Assembly: GCF_032854445.1 (NCBI RefSeq)
Contig: NC_088303.1
Coordinates: forward strand, 17,367,501-17,431,500
Direction of reading: 5' to 3'
DNA from: Liolophura sinensis
Taxonomy: Eukaryota > Mollusca > Polyplacophora > Chitonida > Chitonidae
DNA length: 64,000 bases
Shown: positions 35,601 through 48,100 of the stretch, in pieces
How positions within the stretch are numbered: the first letter of the stretch is position 1
Layout of the letters: each line of letters begins with the position of its first letter
The notes under the pieces: generated by a model
Told to the model about the DNA's origin: nothing
Seen by the model: only the letters and a program-made list of their open reading frames with translations
Databases searched by the model: none
Program-made: the position numbers and the translations under genes

Positions 35601-36215
35601 AGATATGACGCCTCATGTGGTGGGGTGTTGAATGTTGCCCTGCAATGCCACACAACCATTAACTTTAACTATTGGATAGCATAGCCTGTAGAACATGGTG
35701 AGTTTTTGTTTGGTTTTTTTTTTTTGGACTTCTTAAACAAGCGTGTATACGGAGAAAGGACATGATGAGTTGCCGTGCATAAGCTGTAGGGGAAGGCTGA
35801 CTATACATGTAGGCCTGTTCAGGCATATTTTCCAGCTCGCATGCTGATAGCGCCCGCTGTGAGCAATTCGCAGGAGACTCCTCTGATCTACCTGCTTACT
35901 CTCAATGTGTCTCAATTAGCAAGTATCTGTAATTATTGAGAAGGTGTGGTAATTCAATGTGAATTTTTTCCCTGTCCCTTGCTCTCTAACATCAGCTTCA
36001 CCTTTTCAGGAATGAGTACAGTTCCAGAAGTTGTGACAGCTCGGCATTGTGGGATGCGTGTTTTTGGTCTGTCATTAATAACAAACAAATGTGTCATGGA
36101 GTACAACATGAGAGAGAAAGCCAATCATGAAGAGGTCCTAGAGACTGGGAAGAAAAGAGCCAAAGATCTCCAGAATCTTGTCTCCAAAATGGTGGCCAGT
36201 ATAGACGGAATTTGA
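29636..36215 (+). CDS. PNP: Purine nucleoside phosphorylase, complete, six exons
   Basis: Cytosolic trimeric enzyme that splits (deoxy)inosine and (deoxy)guanosine with phosphate into base and (deoxy)ribose-1-phosphate in purine salvage. Exons: 29636-29676, 31377-31546, 32547-32650, 33052-33227, 34047-34237, 36010-36215. All introns are GT-AG, the phases agree, and the total is 888 nt (295 residues; human has 289). The six-exon layout matches the vertebrate gene as I recall it. Family sites are intact: phosphate-binding [16 protein letters not shown] (Arg and His), [28 protein letters not shown] (the purine-binding Glu), [13 protein letters not shown] (the Asn that selects 6-oxopurines) and KANHEEV (His). 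The first exon encodes only [13 protein letters not shown] plus part of an Arg codon. This start is supported by phase and a good donor (GAG then AGGTACGT). Intron 1 carries the 123-bp tandem repeat, intron 2 a diverged SINE-A and intron 5 a recent SINE-A. Confidence 0.97.
30353..30700 (+). repeat. Tandem repeat of about 123 bp, three copies, in PNP intron 1
   Basis: GGTCCAACTGACTGAAAAAC at 30477 recurs as GGTCCAATTGACTGAGAAAC at 30600. GAGCACA-TACACCGATAAT occurs at about 30428, 30551 and 30675. The first unit is the most diverged. Confidence 0.85.
31631..31890 (+). repeat. SINE-A, old diverged copy, PNP intron 2
   Basis: CTCAGACCGAGGTGGTTAGC, GTTCAAGTCCACCTCATACT, GCAACCTCCTGATGGTTGTG and GTATAAGTGAAATATTCTTG with an AAAT tail. 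It has many substitutions relative to the copy at 34485. Confidence 0.88.
34485..34742 (+). repeat. SINE-A, young copy with 14-bp target duplication, PNP intron 5
   Basis: Begins GGGGCCTCCGTGGCTCAGTC and ends CACCAATCAAAGAA. GGCATGAGTAAAGA (34471-34484) and GGCATGAGCAAAGA (34743-34756) flank it with one mismatch. Confidence 0.95.
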
Positions 36216-37285
36216 TGGAGTTATATTATTATGATGGCTTTAGCACGTGAATGGTTTTGTGGGATGAGTTGTCCAGTCTACCCATAATAAGGGGACCAGT
36301 TCAAGTTATGTGGATATAATATCTGTATTTACTTTCTGTAGTGATGAGAGCAGCTGTGTATAAAATAGATTGGCTGCAAAAAGAACAAAAAATGGTAACT
36401 GGATAGATGTATTTGCTGAAAGAAAAAAAAGCCAAGGTCTCTGTTATTAGTTTTGTTGTAATTTTTTGTATTCACTTTTTTTCTGGATATTAATGTTTTG
36501 TTATTGTGTGCTATATTTTATGTAACAAAATTATTTACAGTCGATATTTGCAAATGGTTCCAAATTTCTTAAGAATAACAGGTGTGGTGCATTTTGAATT
36601 CTTAAGTTAACTTTTGTCTTAATAGCATTTTACACTTATCATTAATTGTCATGTTCCTCAAAATTTTTAATTTGCTTGTTAGTGTTTTGACAATTACATC
36701 AGTGTCAAGCTATGCATTTGCTTTTAAACACAGGGAAGGGTACACTCTTGCTTTGTTTTGTTGACACTGGTTCGCAGCCCACAGGTTTGTAGCCCACAGG
36801 TTTGTTACTGTGAATTGCAAATGGGGACCATATGACTTTTTGCCATTTTTTTTTTCTTCTTTTTTATATTTATTCCTTGATCTGTTGGATACATGTACAT
36901 TGTGAATGTCTTTTATATTGTTAGTTAACATGGAAGGTTTTTGGACAAATATTTTTAAATGAAGCCACAATGTTTTTAGCTGGTTGAAGTATGTATGTGT
37001 GTTCTGGTCTTAATACTGAGAATAAATATGCCTACATTTTGTTTTCTCCACTATTTTGGTAATTTTCCTGTGGTAACCGGTGTTAAAGCCAAACCATATA
37101 CATAGTGATATTAACAGACAGGCTAATCAGTCCCAGAAATCCAAGTGACCATAATATGTCTTAATAACCTCATCATGTTTCATCATGATATGTCTGCTGA
37201 CTTAATTATGTATGATTTTGTAGGCTGACTTACATGCAGTAAGAGCCATTTTTACAATTTACAGCCATCCTTTTTCTGTAGTTTG
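36216..37285 (+). other. Probable PNP 3' untranslated region and flank
   Basis: T-rich sequence after the PNP stop. AATAAA at 37021-37026 is a candidate polyadenylation signal, about 800 bp past the stop. No other gene was seen. Confidence 0.45.
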
Positions 37286-37440
37286 GGGCCCAGTTTCACA
37301 AAGGTGTCATACATGTTGTGTATGTGTCATACATAATTGCACATATATGACAATGGTACGGTAATAGTGACATACAAAACATTGTACAACAAATGTACTA
37401 TAAAATAATGTCATACATCGCTTCGTGAAACATGGCGCAG
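37286..37440. mobile_element. Short palindromic (foldback) element, family P
   Basis: The left end GGGGCCCAGTTTCACAAAGG pairs with the right end CGCTTCGTGAAACATGGCGC in inverted orientation. The interior is rich in GTCATACAT repeats. The element is about 155 bp with no coding capacity. Confidence 0.6.
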
Positions 37441-39700
37441 AGTTTTAGGCTCTACTGGCTTTAGTATTGGTAATATTATGTATCACATGGGGATAAATAA
37501 CATAGCCAGTGTAATGAAACCATAAATTTCTAATTCAGAACAAAGGATTTTGAGATCCATTGAAAGATGTTTGTAGAAATGAGATTGTTATTTAGAGACG
37601 GGCTCAGAATCTCTAGAGAACTGATTTTCTCCACGTTATTTTATGCCCACGTTATATTAGCCTGTTTGACACCCCGATCAAATGTCCCTTTTTTTTTTAG
37701 ATTTTTGTTTAGTTTATACATTTATTGAGACGTTACCAAGTCTAGTGTAAGGGGCCAAAGTTAGTATTTATATAGGATTTGAACATCAGGTGACAGCATG
37801 TATATTTACATTTACCGGTTGCATATTTTTCCAGTTTTGTGCCTTCTGGTGTGGTATTATTGTATGAAATTTGTTAAGTGTTGAAGATAGAATCATAAAC
37901 TCAGTTGTTGGACAGGAGTTTCAGTGTAGTGCCCGCAAAAGGCATTAACCTTACATATTTGCCATATCTGATAGATGTCATGGACAATAACATATACATG
38001 GATGTTGACAGTGTACACACAGCTGTCTAGCTGATCTGTGAGACCACCTGTTCCAAGACTGCCAGGTGCATATTACCCCACCTGCACAGCTTTAAAACTT
38101 GATTGATTTGTCTTTGTGTGATGTGTTCATCTATGGTCAGTTGTTGTGAGGAATGTGGGGATAATTATGGATGGTATGGTGGGTATGACTAAAAGGCTAT
38201 ACCTACATAGAACCTACCTAGAACCCACCTGCCTGAATGCTGCTTAATTAAGTCTATCATTGCCATGAAACCTGAAGCAGGACAGCTGTGAAACACTTAA
38301 TCAGCATTGAATTGTTAGGGTGCTGTAGGGGAGACATGCTGTTGTGCTAGCCTTATTTCTTGTGATTTTGTTTGTTAAAGAGCTGAGCCCACTTGTATAA
38401 AGCCCACTTAATGTTACTAGTACATAACAGCCGTGGAGACATCAAACCAACATTGCTGGTTGCCATGGTAGTTACGTGCTCATAACCTCAAGAGGACTTG
38501 GGGCAAGCGGGCCCTCGCCTATAGGTTGTAGCGCCACAAGACGACATGATTTGCAAGAAAACATGTGGAAAATTGATTAAAAAAGCTTTGTGAAAGTGGC
38601 CTCAATACTGTGTCTACATGTATATACTTATATGCTGATTGAGCAAGAGGTACGGAGTGAAAGTTAACAACATTGGATGGGTAACTTAGCTGTTTAGCTA
38701 TTGACCATTGGTTGAAAATGTTTACAGTATAGCTGTGATTTGTATGACTTCCAAGGTATAGTTATCCACTGTTGCTTGCGAACGCTGCAAATATTTCTGG
38801 TCCTCAAGGTGCCCCTAACTCCGGCTGAATCTCGCAATATGGACATATTGCATGGTAAAAGTGGCGTCAGAAGCAGTACGGCCATGGTTGTACCACTTTT
38901 GATCCCAAAAATAAATAAATAAAATAAGTCAAAAGTAAAGTCAAACCAACTTAATAGCGACCAACAAAAGGAAGGCCCATCTTGGATGCGCTCACATATG
39001 CACTGTAGATGGTGAAATGAATAAAATTACAATGGATCTGCCTGAAGAATAAAAAACCCATAAAATTGATTACAGGGCATCTGCAGCACCCCAAAGTTTT
39101 GGGCTCTAGGCTGCCCTTGGACCACTTTCAAATTGCTTCCGATGCACCAGTTTTAGACCTTGTTAGATTGGACTGGATCCGTGCAATGTCTGTATCTTTC
39201 AAGTAAAATCAATCGTAAGTCTATAGATATGTCAGCCGTATAGGTTACATGTATGCCTACAACCTTGTAAAAAAGGCTGTTGAAATTTACACAGAAATGT
39301 GTTGAAGTGATATGTATGATATTACTCAGTGTCAAATGTCACTTTTTATCCGAGAAAAGCATGACTTTTCATATGTCCATATGTTCATTTCTCAATCTTT
39401 TCGCATATTAAATAGCACCTTTTAGTGCAATTTGTGCACATTTTTAATTTGATTTTGGAGACAAAACTACATTGGTTGGATTGGCCAATCTCAGGCCCAA
39501 AACCACCTTGCAAACATGTGAAAAGGTTGAAGCATTACAGTAAATACTGAAGTATGGTAATCAGCATAGGTAGTAGGTGACATATAAAGGCTTGTACTTA
39601 AATTGTTTTGCATATATTAGTTGGCTGATGGCTGATACAATTTCACTGCTTACCCGACCAGAGTGCATATGGGCACATCTCAAAATGCATGCGAACATTG
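37441..39700. other. Intergenic, one palindromic element
   Basis: Apart from the family P element at 38384-38604 nothing was recognised. No gene was seen on either strand. Confidence 0.4.
38384..38604. mobile_element. Palindromic element, family P, second copy
   Basis: The left end TGAGCCCACTTGTATAAAGC and the reverse complement of the right end, TGAGGCCACTTTCACAAAGC, agree at about 20 of 28 positions. The element is about 220 bp and non-coding. Confidence 0.55.
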
Positions 39701-39724
39701 GGATACCATGGTGTTCATGAACTC

Positions 39725-39850
39725 CAGTTCATCCAGCTTCTCATTGAACAACCATTTAATGAACAACATACTCCTGTCTTTACATTTCCATAAAGCTGGG
39801 AAAGAAATATAATGTTCTGCTTTCAGCTCTACATATATCTGTCCCCAAAG
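39725..39850 (+). repeat. Fragment related to the right flank of the 148-bp repeat element
   Basis: AAAGCTGGGAAAGAAATATA, CTGCTTTCAGC and ATATCTGTCCCCAAA match the segment at about 48945-49040 in the same order, without the tandem core. Confidence 0.6.
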
Positions 39851-40846
39851 TGAGTCTGAATTTCATTTCCTGTGAAAGAAAAATATGCTAACAAATGCTC
39901 TTTAAGTTTATCAGTTGATATTTGTGTACCATTGTACTTGTATTTATTATATATTTTGTGTCATTACTCTAGGGTGTAAAGAAGTATGCAGAGTGTGTCA
40001 TGTTTCACTAAATGAAATCTTGTTTATTCAATACAGACTTTGTTTCCTTGTTTTCAAAAGCTTTGTCAGTGGTGTTCCTTGTTTGCTCGCCATCTAACCA
40101 CAACCATCCAAAGCAAAATTTATTTATCAATGCGCCGTAATCAATATACATTTAAAACATGTTCAGAACAAAACTTGTTTCAGAAATTCTACTGAAGGCA
40201 ATGATATCATAAAATAATGGTAATGAAAAATGAAAATTGCATAAAATGTTCTAAATATCCTGATGAAAAAAAGGAATTCATTGTACCATAGCCCTTAGGC
40301 TTCAACTTCACTGGCAGCATCATTTCAGTCTCTGTTATCACAACTTGTCCCCTTGGGGGATTGTAATTGGCTGATAACTATGCCGCCTTATTAATTGTGC
40401 TGCGTCACTGGAACAACATGGCAGCATTCTGCAGTCATAGTACATACTGACACTCTGCCAACCAGTAGGCTACCTGGCCTATATGCCGTTCTTCTGCCTA
40501 ACGTGCCTATAGTGCGGACAGGAGAATGGAGGCCTGAAAGAGGCAACAAGAAGGTTTAATATCAATCACATTATGTATGATCAGTCACAGCTAGATTAAC
40601 CCTCATAATCAGGCATGTATCCCAGAATACCTGTGTACGTGCTGATTTTGTCTGCTTGTGATGGTCTGGGTGGACATACTTTACATGCTATACACATGCC
40701 AACATCACATGATGGCCTTATTTAAATTCATCACAACTAGGCAGATGCATAACATTAATTATTAATGCTCTATAGCTAAGGGCTTCTTAACACCTGGGGC
40801 TAATATAATGTCATAGTTGTTCCAGTTAACACTAAATATGCTTCAC
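39851..40846. other. Intergenic, nothing recognised
   Basis: No gene, known repeat or tandem structure was identified. Confidence 0.4.
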
Positions 40847-41062
40847 TCCAGCGCGGCACAATGACCCGGGAGCCTCTCACCAATGCGTGGCCTGTGAGTT
40901 CAAGTTTAGCTTATGCTGGCTTCCTCTGCGGCCGTATGTGGGAAGGCCTGTCAGCAACCTGCTGATGGTCGTGGGTTTTAGCCCGGTTTCCTCTTACGAT
41001 AATGCTGGCCATTGTCGTGTAAGTGAAATATTCTTGAGTACGGCGTAAAACACCAATCAAAT
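40847..41062 (+). repeat. SINE-A, 5'-truncated
   Basis: CAGCGCGGCACAATGACCCG, GTTCAAGTTTAGCTTATGCT, GCAACCTGCTGATGGTCGTG and GTGTAAGTGAAATATTCTTG. The tail is reduced to CAAATA. Confidence 0.88.
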
Positions 41063-43040
41063 ATGCATTATGAAACTAACCCGTCTTACTCCAGTCCACT
41101 CACCCAGTTATTATGAAACTTTGTGTTTAGTTCATGTGTCACATCCACGAAAGCGGGATATTGCACATTCTGCAGATTTCACCCAAATGAATTATGTCAC
41201 CAATTAAGCAAAAAAAAAAAAAAATTATTGGTTAGCCCAATTATCCTCAAAGTTGGTGCTCTGCTCCTTCAATATACCAGGATGCGTATAGATATATTTC
41301 ATAGTTTAACCTGCACAATAACAGTCAGTATTATAGGTGGAGGATTGGAAACCCCAGGGTCTGGGGTAAACCATCTACCTCTGGAACGTTACTGATGAAA
41401 TTTCCCACGTGCACAGATAAGCACACCATATTAGTAAATGCCAAGTGGTCTAAAGCACCAAACATCAGATCAAGTCACATGAGCCTTGTCCACCACTGAG
41501 GCAAAGACAAAGCTAAATAGAGATGCTGAGCAGCATACATGTACCTTTTTGTCACTAAAAACTGGAAATATCAGACACTTTTTTTCTGCTTAAGTGAAAA
41601 CACATGTAAAATTAATCGATGAAATGTGGCATAAACTACAAGCGCAATCTGGTTGATTTTTAAAAAAAAATAACTAAATAATAGTGGCTTTGTAAATGAT
41701 TTTTGAAAAAAACAGCCAAATGATATTGCTTTAAATGTATTAAGCATGTGTCACAGATTTTCTTTTTCATTAAATATTTTTGGACAAAAGAAATGTTCAA
41801 AGTAAAATAAAGTTTATTTAAAACTTTTTTAACAGTAACACTAATATGACACCAATGCATGTACATGTCTATTAACAGGTAACTTACAAGTAAACAGTAT
41901 CCTCTACTCAACACATACAGTAACACCACATAAAAAAGTGCATAAAAAATTTAATATAATAAATGCAAATTAAACAGTGTCAGCTGTGTGCAAATTGGCT
42001 TCAGTAAACCATCTGTTATAATGATTCATTAAACATATAACAATAACACAAGAAACTTTCATAATTGAATTCATCATTTTTTTCCCACTGCTTTGAAATA
42101 AAAGTACAACTTTGCTCTGTAGCTTTGACATCCTGTTAACAATGCATTTTTGTCTTGCACTCAAGCTTAATGATGGGCCCGTGTTAAAAACTGGTATGTC
42201 CAAATTTTACTGACCAACCGACTTTTACACAACAAAACAAACCATGCAAATCGATTAACATTGCCAGAAGGCCTGCCATGCAGGTATTTATCAGATGGTG
42301 ATTTCCAACACAAACAATTTGTACTTTACTACAATGCCCATAACCTTAGAACAATCCATGTGCAAGAGAACTAACAATTGTCTGTACAACGCACATGTAT
42401 CCCCATCCCACAAGACAAAACTATAATATAAAACAAGTTCCCACAGTGTAAATGATGTTGCAAATTTGTGAAAGCAAAATTAGTATGAACATCTCAGCAC
42501 ATGTTGATGACACGTCTACAGACTACGGCAAGCACAACGAGTGGGATTTGCATAGAAATGATTTCCTCAATGGTTACTACTAATGGTGCTGCTCATTAGC
42601 ATAAACACTAAGATTGCACAATCACAATGGTAATGTTGTTGACGCTTCTATGTACACAACCAAAAGGTTTTTATGACGTCGTTTCTCTAAGCACAGTACA
42701 GCACGATACTTTTCCAAATTTCCTGTTACGCCGTACAATAAACTTGTATTGCCAGACAAGACTTCACACCTTTCCTTTATCAGAACCTCAGACTACTGAT
42801 GAATTTATGAATCTAACATAATAATTATTATTATGATTTGATTTCTATGATTTGAGGAATGATTTATACTGATACATGATGGACTTAATCGTACAATTAA
42901 ACAATGCTGTGGACATCAGCAGGCTACAGACATTAACATATTCAGCAACGAGAATCTTTCACCATACATATCAACAGAAATGTCTTCAACTAACTGACAT
43001 AAATTAGAAAAACGACTAGTTTTGGCCATTTTGGTCAAAA
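41063..43040. other. Intergenic or long GAN 3' flank
   Basis: AT-rich. A minus-strand AATAAA near 41814-41820 could mark a distal GAN poly(A) site, but that would imply a 3' untranslated region of over 3 kb. No gene was recognised. Confidence 0.35.
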
Positions 43041-43375
43041 TTAGATACTCTGAAGTGCCGATTTCATTTAAAATCTTCTGAACAGATGAAAATTGTTATC
43101 CATGCATATTACACAACCTCAAAGATTAGATACTCTGAAGTGCAGATTTAAAATCTTCTCAACAGATGAAAATTGTTATCCATGCATATTACAAAACCTC
43201 AAAGATTAGATACTCTGAAGTGCCGATTTCATTTAAAATCTTCTCAACAGATGAAAATTGTTATCCATGCATATTACAAAACCTCAAAGATTAGATACTC
43301 TGAAGTGCCGATTTCATTTAAAATCTTCTCATCAGATGAAAATTGTTATCCATGCATATTACAAAACCTGAAAGT
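43041..43375 (+). repeat. 85-bp tandem repeat, four copies
   Basis: TTAGATACTCTGAAGTGCCG begins units at 43041, 43126, 43206 and 43291. Unit 2 lacks several bases (80-bp spacing). Each unit ends ATGCATATTACAAAACCTCA or nearly so. Confidence 0.92.
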
Positions 43376-44149
43376 TGAGCACTTTTTCTTAAGTCGACAA
43401 GGCTTATTCAATTGAAAGTTGACAGCCATATACATATACACTGCTTTTGTGATAAGCCTGATCAGAGATTTACTTACTTATTTGATTGTCGCTCCACCTC
43501 GTATTCAGAGACAACCAGATCAGACAAAACAAGAGCTTAAAATTACATGGAAGTACTGGAGTCACCAGCCTACTGAAGGTTGACCAATCACATTGAGATT
43601 TTCAATGATATCATCCCTTGATGCGTTGTTCAAACACCACCAGTCTTTCCACATAATCACACCCTTGACTTGGACTTGACATGCTGTTCCCTCAACCACC
43701 CCTTTCACTTGACAAGGGAGGTAATTTACATGTGTCCAACAAGAAGTATTCAGAATTGGTGAATATGAAGAGATTTTAAGATTACAGTATGGTCAGTAGG
43801 ATGAACCCAAGCAACACATACATGTACATGTAGCCAGACTTTTCTTCATTAAAACCTTTCATAAGAGAAAATTGAAGAAACCATCTGACACCCATGTTCA
43901 ATTACCCTGACCATTGTGCAGAGGGAAATCTTAGAATATCATTCTAGCCTTTGGCCCTCCATGGAGAAGAAACATGGCAGAGGATCTAGATAATACATGC
44001 ACATGTATACCAAATTTTATAAGCAGCTTGAGAAATACATGATGAAAAATATATGTACAAAAACAAACATTACAGAAAGTGAACATTATTTTAAAGATAC
44101 TTTACTTTCGAATTGTTTTTAATCAATGTACAGTACTTAGCTTCTTCCA

Positions 44150-44216
44150 TTCCTTCGTCGTCATATGACTGAAAAATTGTTGAGTACAACGTTAAACCCC
44201 AAGCACTCACTCACTC
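44150..44216 (+). repeat. SINE-B 3' fragment
   Basis: TCGTCGTCATATGACTGAAA, then AATTGTTGAGTACAACGTTA and a CACTCACTCACTC tail. Confidence 0.85.
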
Positions 44217-45162
44217 TTCCATTCCTCACCATGTAAGACAGGCAGACCAGTTGTGGACTGTACAGATGACATATTAACTTGAGGTCAAATCTCCCTTTTC
44301 AGTTGAGTTTACATTATCTGTCTGCAGTTTGAGAAAAATCATCCAATCTAGTCCTACTACATAAAACTTTTATGAATGAATTTTGAATTTAACTCCATGG
44401 TTAATGGTTTTACAATGGTCTTGCTAAGTCTCTTGAACCACACGTAGTAGTAATGGATGTGCACTAATAGCAGAACATACTTACAACACCCTCCAAGCAA
44501 TTATTATTATTTTTGACAAATTCACTCATAATAGCAATTACATATACCTCTCCATGGAGGAGGATGGTAAATGTACAAATATTCTTACTAGCTATTACGA
44601 GTCATAGTAATATTACAACATTTAAACAGTGCCTCTCTGTCTTAGATGGTTAAAGTGCTGGCTCACTGTGACTATTACAGAGAACTTAATAAATTGCTTT
44701 AAGCCAAAATGTTTGTCAAGTATCTTGTGAAGATCGGCTGTTGATTACAGGCACTCCAGTTTCCTCTGCCCATAAAACTGAATCCCTGGATGTATTAGAA
44801 TAAAATGCATGGCCATCTAAAAAAACAGTCCAAAAGTTACAAACATCAAAATGGTGGTTTTAACAAGCTGGTAAAATTCCTGGTTAATTCCAATACAGAA
44901 ATACGAGTATAATTTTGGTTAAGAACTTCTGTTCCAGAAAGCTTGAAATGAAAGACAATGTGATAACACTTATCTCTTTCTGCCTGTTGTACCCTGTGCC
45001 AACACGCCTCTGGCAAGTGACAACCAGGGCCCAGTTTCACAAAATCTTATTTCAGAGTAAAATTTCTCCTAAATTTAGTTGCTTTTTCATAAGGAAGTAC
45101 AAGAAAATGTTTTTTTCAGAGTATTATGAACAGTCCCCCTGGAATGAGATACTGCGGTCAAG

Positions 45163-48100
45163 TTAGCCAAGTTTCTGTTGCTTGGTTTCTGTGGAGCCCA
45201 GCTTCTCCTGACTCCACTGAAGGGAGTGCAGGACAAACAGGGGCAGGTCTATGACACTGGACTGGATGGAGCGCTGATTGAGCAGCTTACCCTGTACTAC
45301 ACAGCTCCAGATGTTGGTTTGTGGGTTATATGCCCTTACACTGTGGCACATCCCACCCACATCCAGTTCCCCGACCACGTAGATATTAGAGCCGTCATAC
45401 AGTGCAGCATCCACATGGGAATTGTCTCTCATAGTACAGAGGCCAAAGCCCGTCGGGTTGACCTGACTCCACTGTCCGTTCTCCAGCGAGTACATCTCCG
45501 TCTGACAGAACTTCATCATGGGGCCGCCGTGCATGGCGCTGGGGCACTCCAGTCGGCGTAGTCCCCCAAACACATAGATGCTGTTATCTGCTCCCACTGC
45601 CCGGGCATCAAACCGCCTCTCTCGCATGGGGGCCACAGACGACCAAGTCTCTGATCGTGTGTCAAAGCATTCCACGGCCTCATACAGTTTACCCATGATT
45701 CCCCCTGCAATGACGTATATCTTCTTTTCGGCTGCCGCGTATGCTGCCCAAACTCGTTTCAAGTTCATGTCAGGCAACTTCCTCCACTTGTTTGTATAGA
45801 TGTTATACACCTCTGCTGATGTGATTGGACTAGACATGTCATTACTCCCGCCTATAGCATATATCTTATCGTCCACTGCCATCAGCCCAAAGCCTACTCT
45901 GGCGTGGAACATGCGTGCGATTGGTGTCCAGGTGTTTGTCTGCGGATCATAGCGCTCCCCTGTGTTCAGAATCCTACTGTTGTCATCCCGGCCTCCAATT
46001 GCATAAAGACACCCACCTATAACAACAACAAACTCATGAACATCGCACAACACAAAGGCCTGGGGCCAGTTTTACAAAGCTGTCACAAATGGAGGGGCTG
46101 CATATTTTTCAATACAGTGAGGTGGCGTTAGTGTGCAGCAGGATCTTATGCCAGTCCCACTTCAAAAATGGATTGCAGCGCTACATCTACAATGTTACAA
46201 TGTATCAGATTCTATTGTAACGTCATACTGTCTTTAATGTGGCATCAAGATCAAGCTGGGGAAGGAAAATTTGACATCAATAAAATGACACTGAGCGTGC
46301 CAGTGTCCCCATTGTACCTGGCCTAACTTCCACAGCAACATATAGTGGTGAGATAAGTCACCATGCCTATTGCCCTTGACAGCTTTGTAAAACAGTCTCC
46401 AGGATGCAGGATATGGATTTAGATGGCCTAAGTTTGACTATGGCCTGACCCAGGTCTGTCCTCACCATGAATACAGCTTTTATCTGTAGACTCTGGACTC
46501 ACCTGAGTACAGTGTCCACTTTTCGATACTAGTAATTCATCAACTGAAATTCTGGAAGAGTACATGAACAATGAGATCAACACAGAAACAAGTCTACAAT
46601 TTTTCCTGTGCTAACTACTGACCATGTAGATAGCTTGTTTATAAGTCTGATCCACAGATGGTCAATGACAGTGACAAATCTGCCTAACAAGTTAATCAGA
46701 TTTATTATCTGATTGGCGTTTTGCGCCGTACTCAAGAATACTTCACTTATACGATGGCCGCAAGCGTTATGGCGGGAGGAAACCTGACGGAGCACAGGGG
46801 AAACACACAACCATCTGCAGGTTGAGGAGAGACCTTCCCAGAGGAAGCCAGCATGAGCTAGACTTGAACTCACAGCGATCGCATTGGTGAGAGGCTCCTG
46901 GGTCACTGTGAAAGTGTATGAGAGTTTTGAGATCTCAAACTACATCTACCATGGCAGAGTTAATGCCTTGGTTGGGTTTTGTGCTGGTGGTCATTTCAAA
47001 CTCTTAGGTAAAGCAGTTCGTCAAATGCAGTGCTGATACATGAAAAACCAGAGTGTCATGAAAAGGGCACACAACTCTTAGCGCATTTAACTCAATGTAT
47101 CACTGGTCTTCAATGGGCTTCTGCTGTGGTGGCAGATAAAAAAACTCAAACTAAAGCAGTTCTGTATATACAGTGGAAATGCAAAAAAGCTTTAGGTGGG
47201 CAGACTGAATATCATAACATGGCCTGTAATAAAGAACAGGCCACATGCAAGTGGCTGCAAGTTTCTCAGGCTTCTCAAAAATAACATGCCTGTGCTTTGT
47301 TATCACAGCTCTAACCTGCTTCGACGAGCCCATGAGCGATCCTTGGGGTTCCCATTTGAGCCAACTCCACCCACTGGGTGCACCGGTGGTTTGGCTCAGC
47401 TAAATTAATGCAACGCACTGTGTTCTTCACCTCAGTCTCACAGCTACTGCTGAAACAATCAGGAAGTGTTATGTCAGCAATGTCAGGCCATCTTTACAAA
47501 AGTCTTTCTTGAGCATAACCCAACCCTACCAGACAACATAGGGTAGGCCAATTGGGACATCTAATTTTTTTTTTAATCTGGCTAATGAAAGATAGTGATT
47601 TTAAAAAAAAAATAACACTGAGAGAAAAATAAATAAAAACTTCTATCAAAATCCCAGTAAAAAAACTTCAAAGTAGGGCCCTTTTTTGTAGTATTGGTGA
47701 GTAATGCAAAATAAACGTACATGTTCTTCTAATGACAGCCTCAGTTACAGATAAACATCCTTTTAAATATACATGACATGACGATACATGTATGTATATG
47801 GCCATGGCAGTTAACACAGGCTGGGGGTAGCCCATTACATACTTTGTGAAAAGGCCTACAAAACAGATGGATAAATATCTTTACACAACCTATAAAATCA
47901 TAAATTCAGGGTCAATCAAACATTTATTTAAAATATGCACAAACCTTAACTAGATATATTTATTTATTTATTGATTGATTGGTGTTTATGCTGTACAGGT
48001 AAAGAATATTTCACTTCTATAACAGTTGCCAGGGTTAGGGTGGGAGGAAATTGGCCAGAGCAAGGGGAAAACTGAAGTTCATCAAAGGTTGCTGGCACAC

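Noticed and set aside
46500-46553. Minus-strand segment with a perfect CAG-GTGAGT donor as the first Kelch exon of GAN
   Set aside because: Its phase would fit the last exon, but it lacks the W..L..PR..HG spacing and is stopped upstream in that frame. The exon at 47316-47449 satisfies both.
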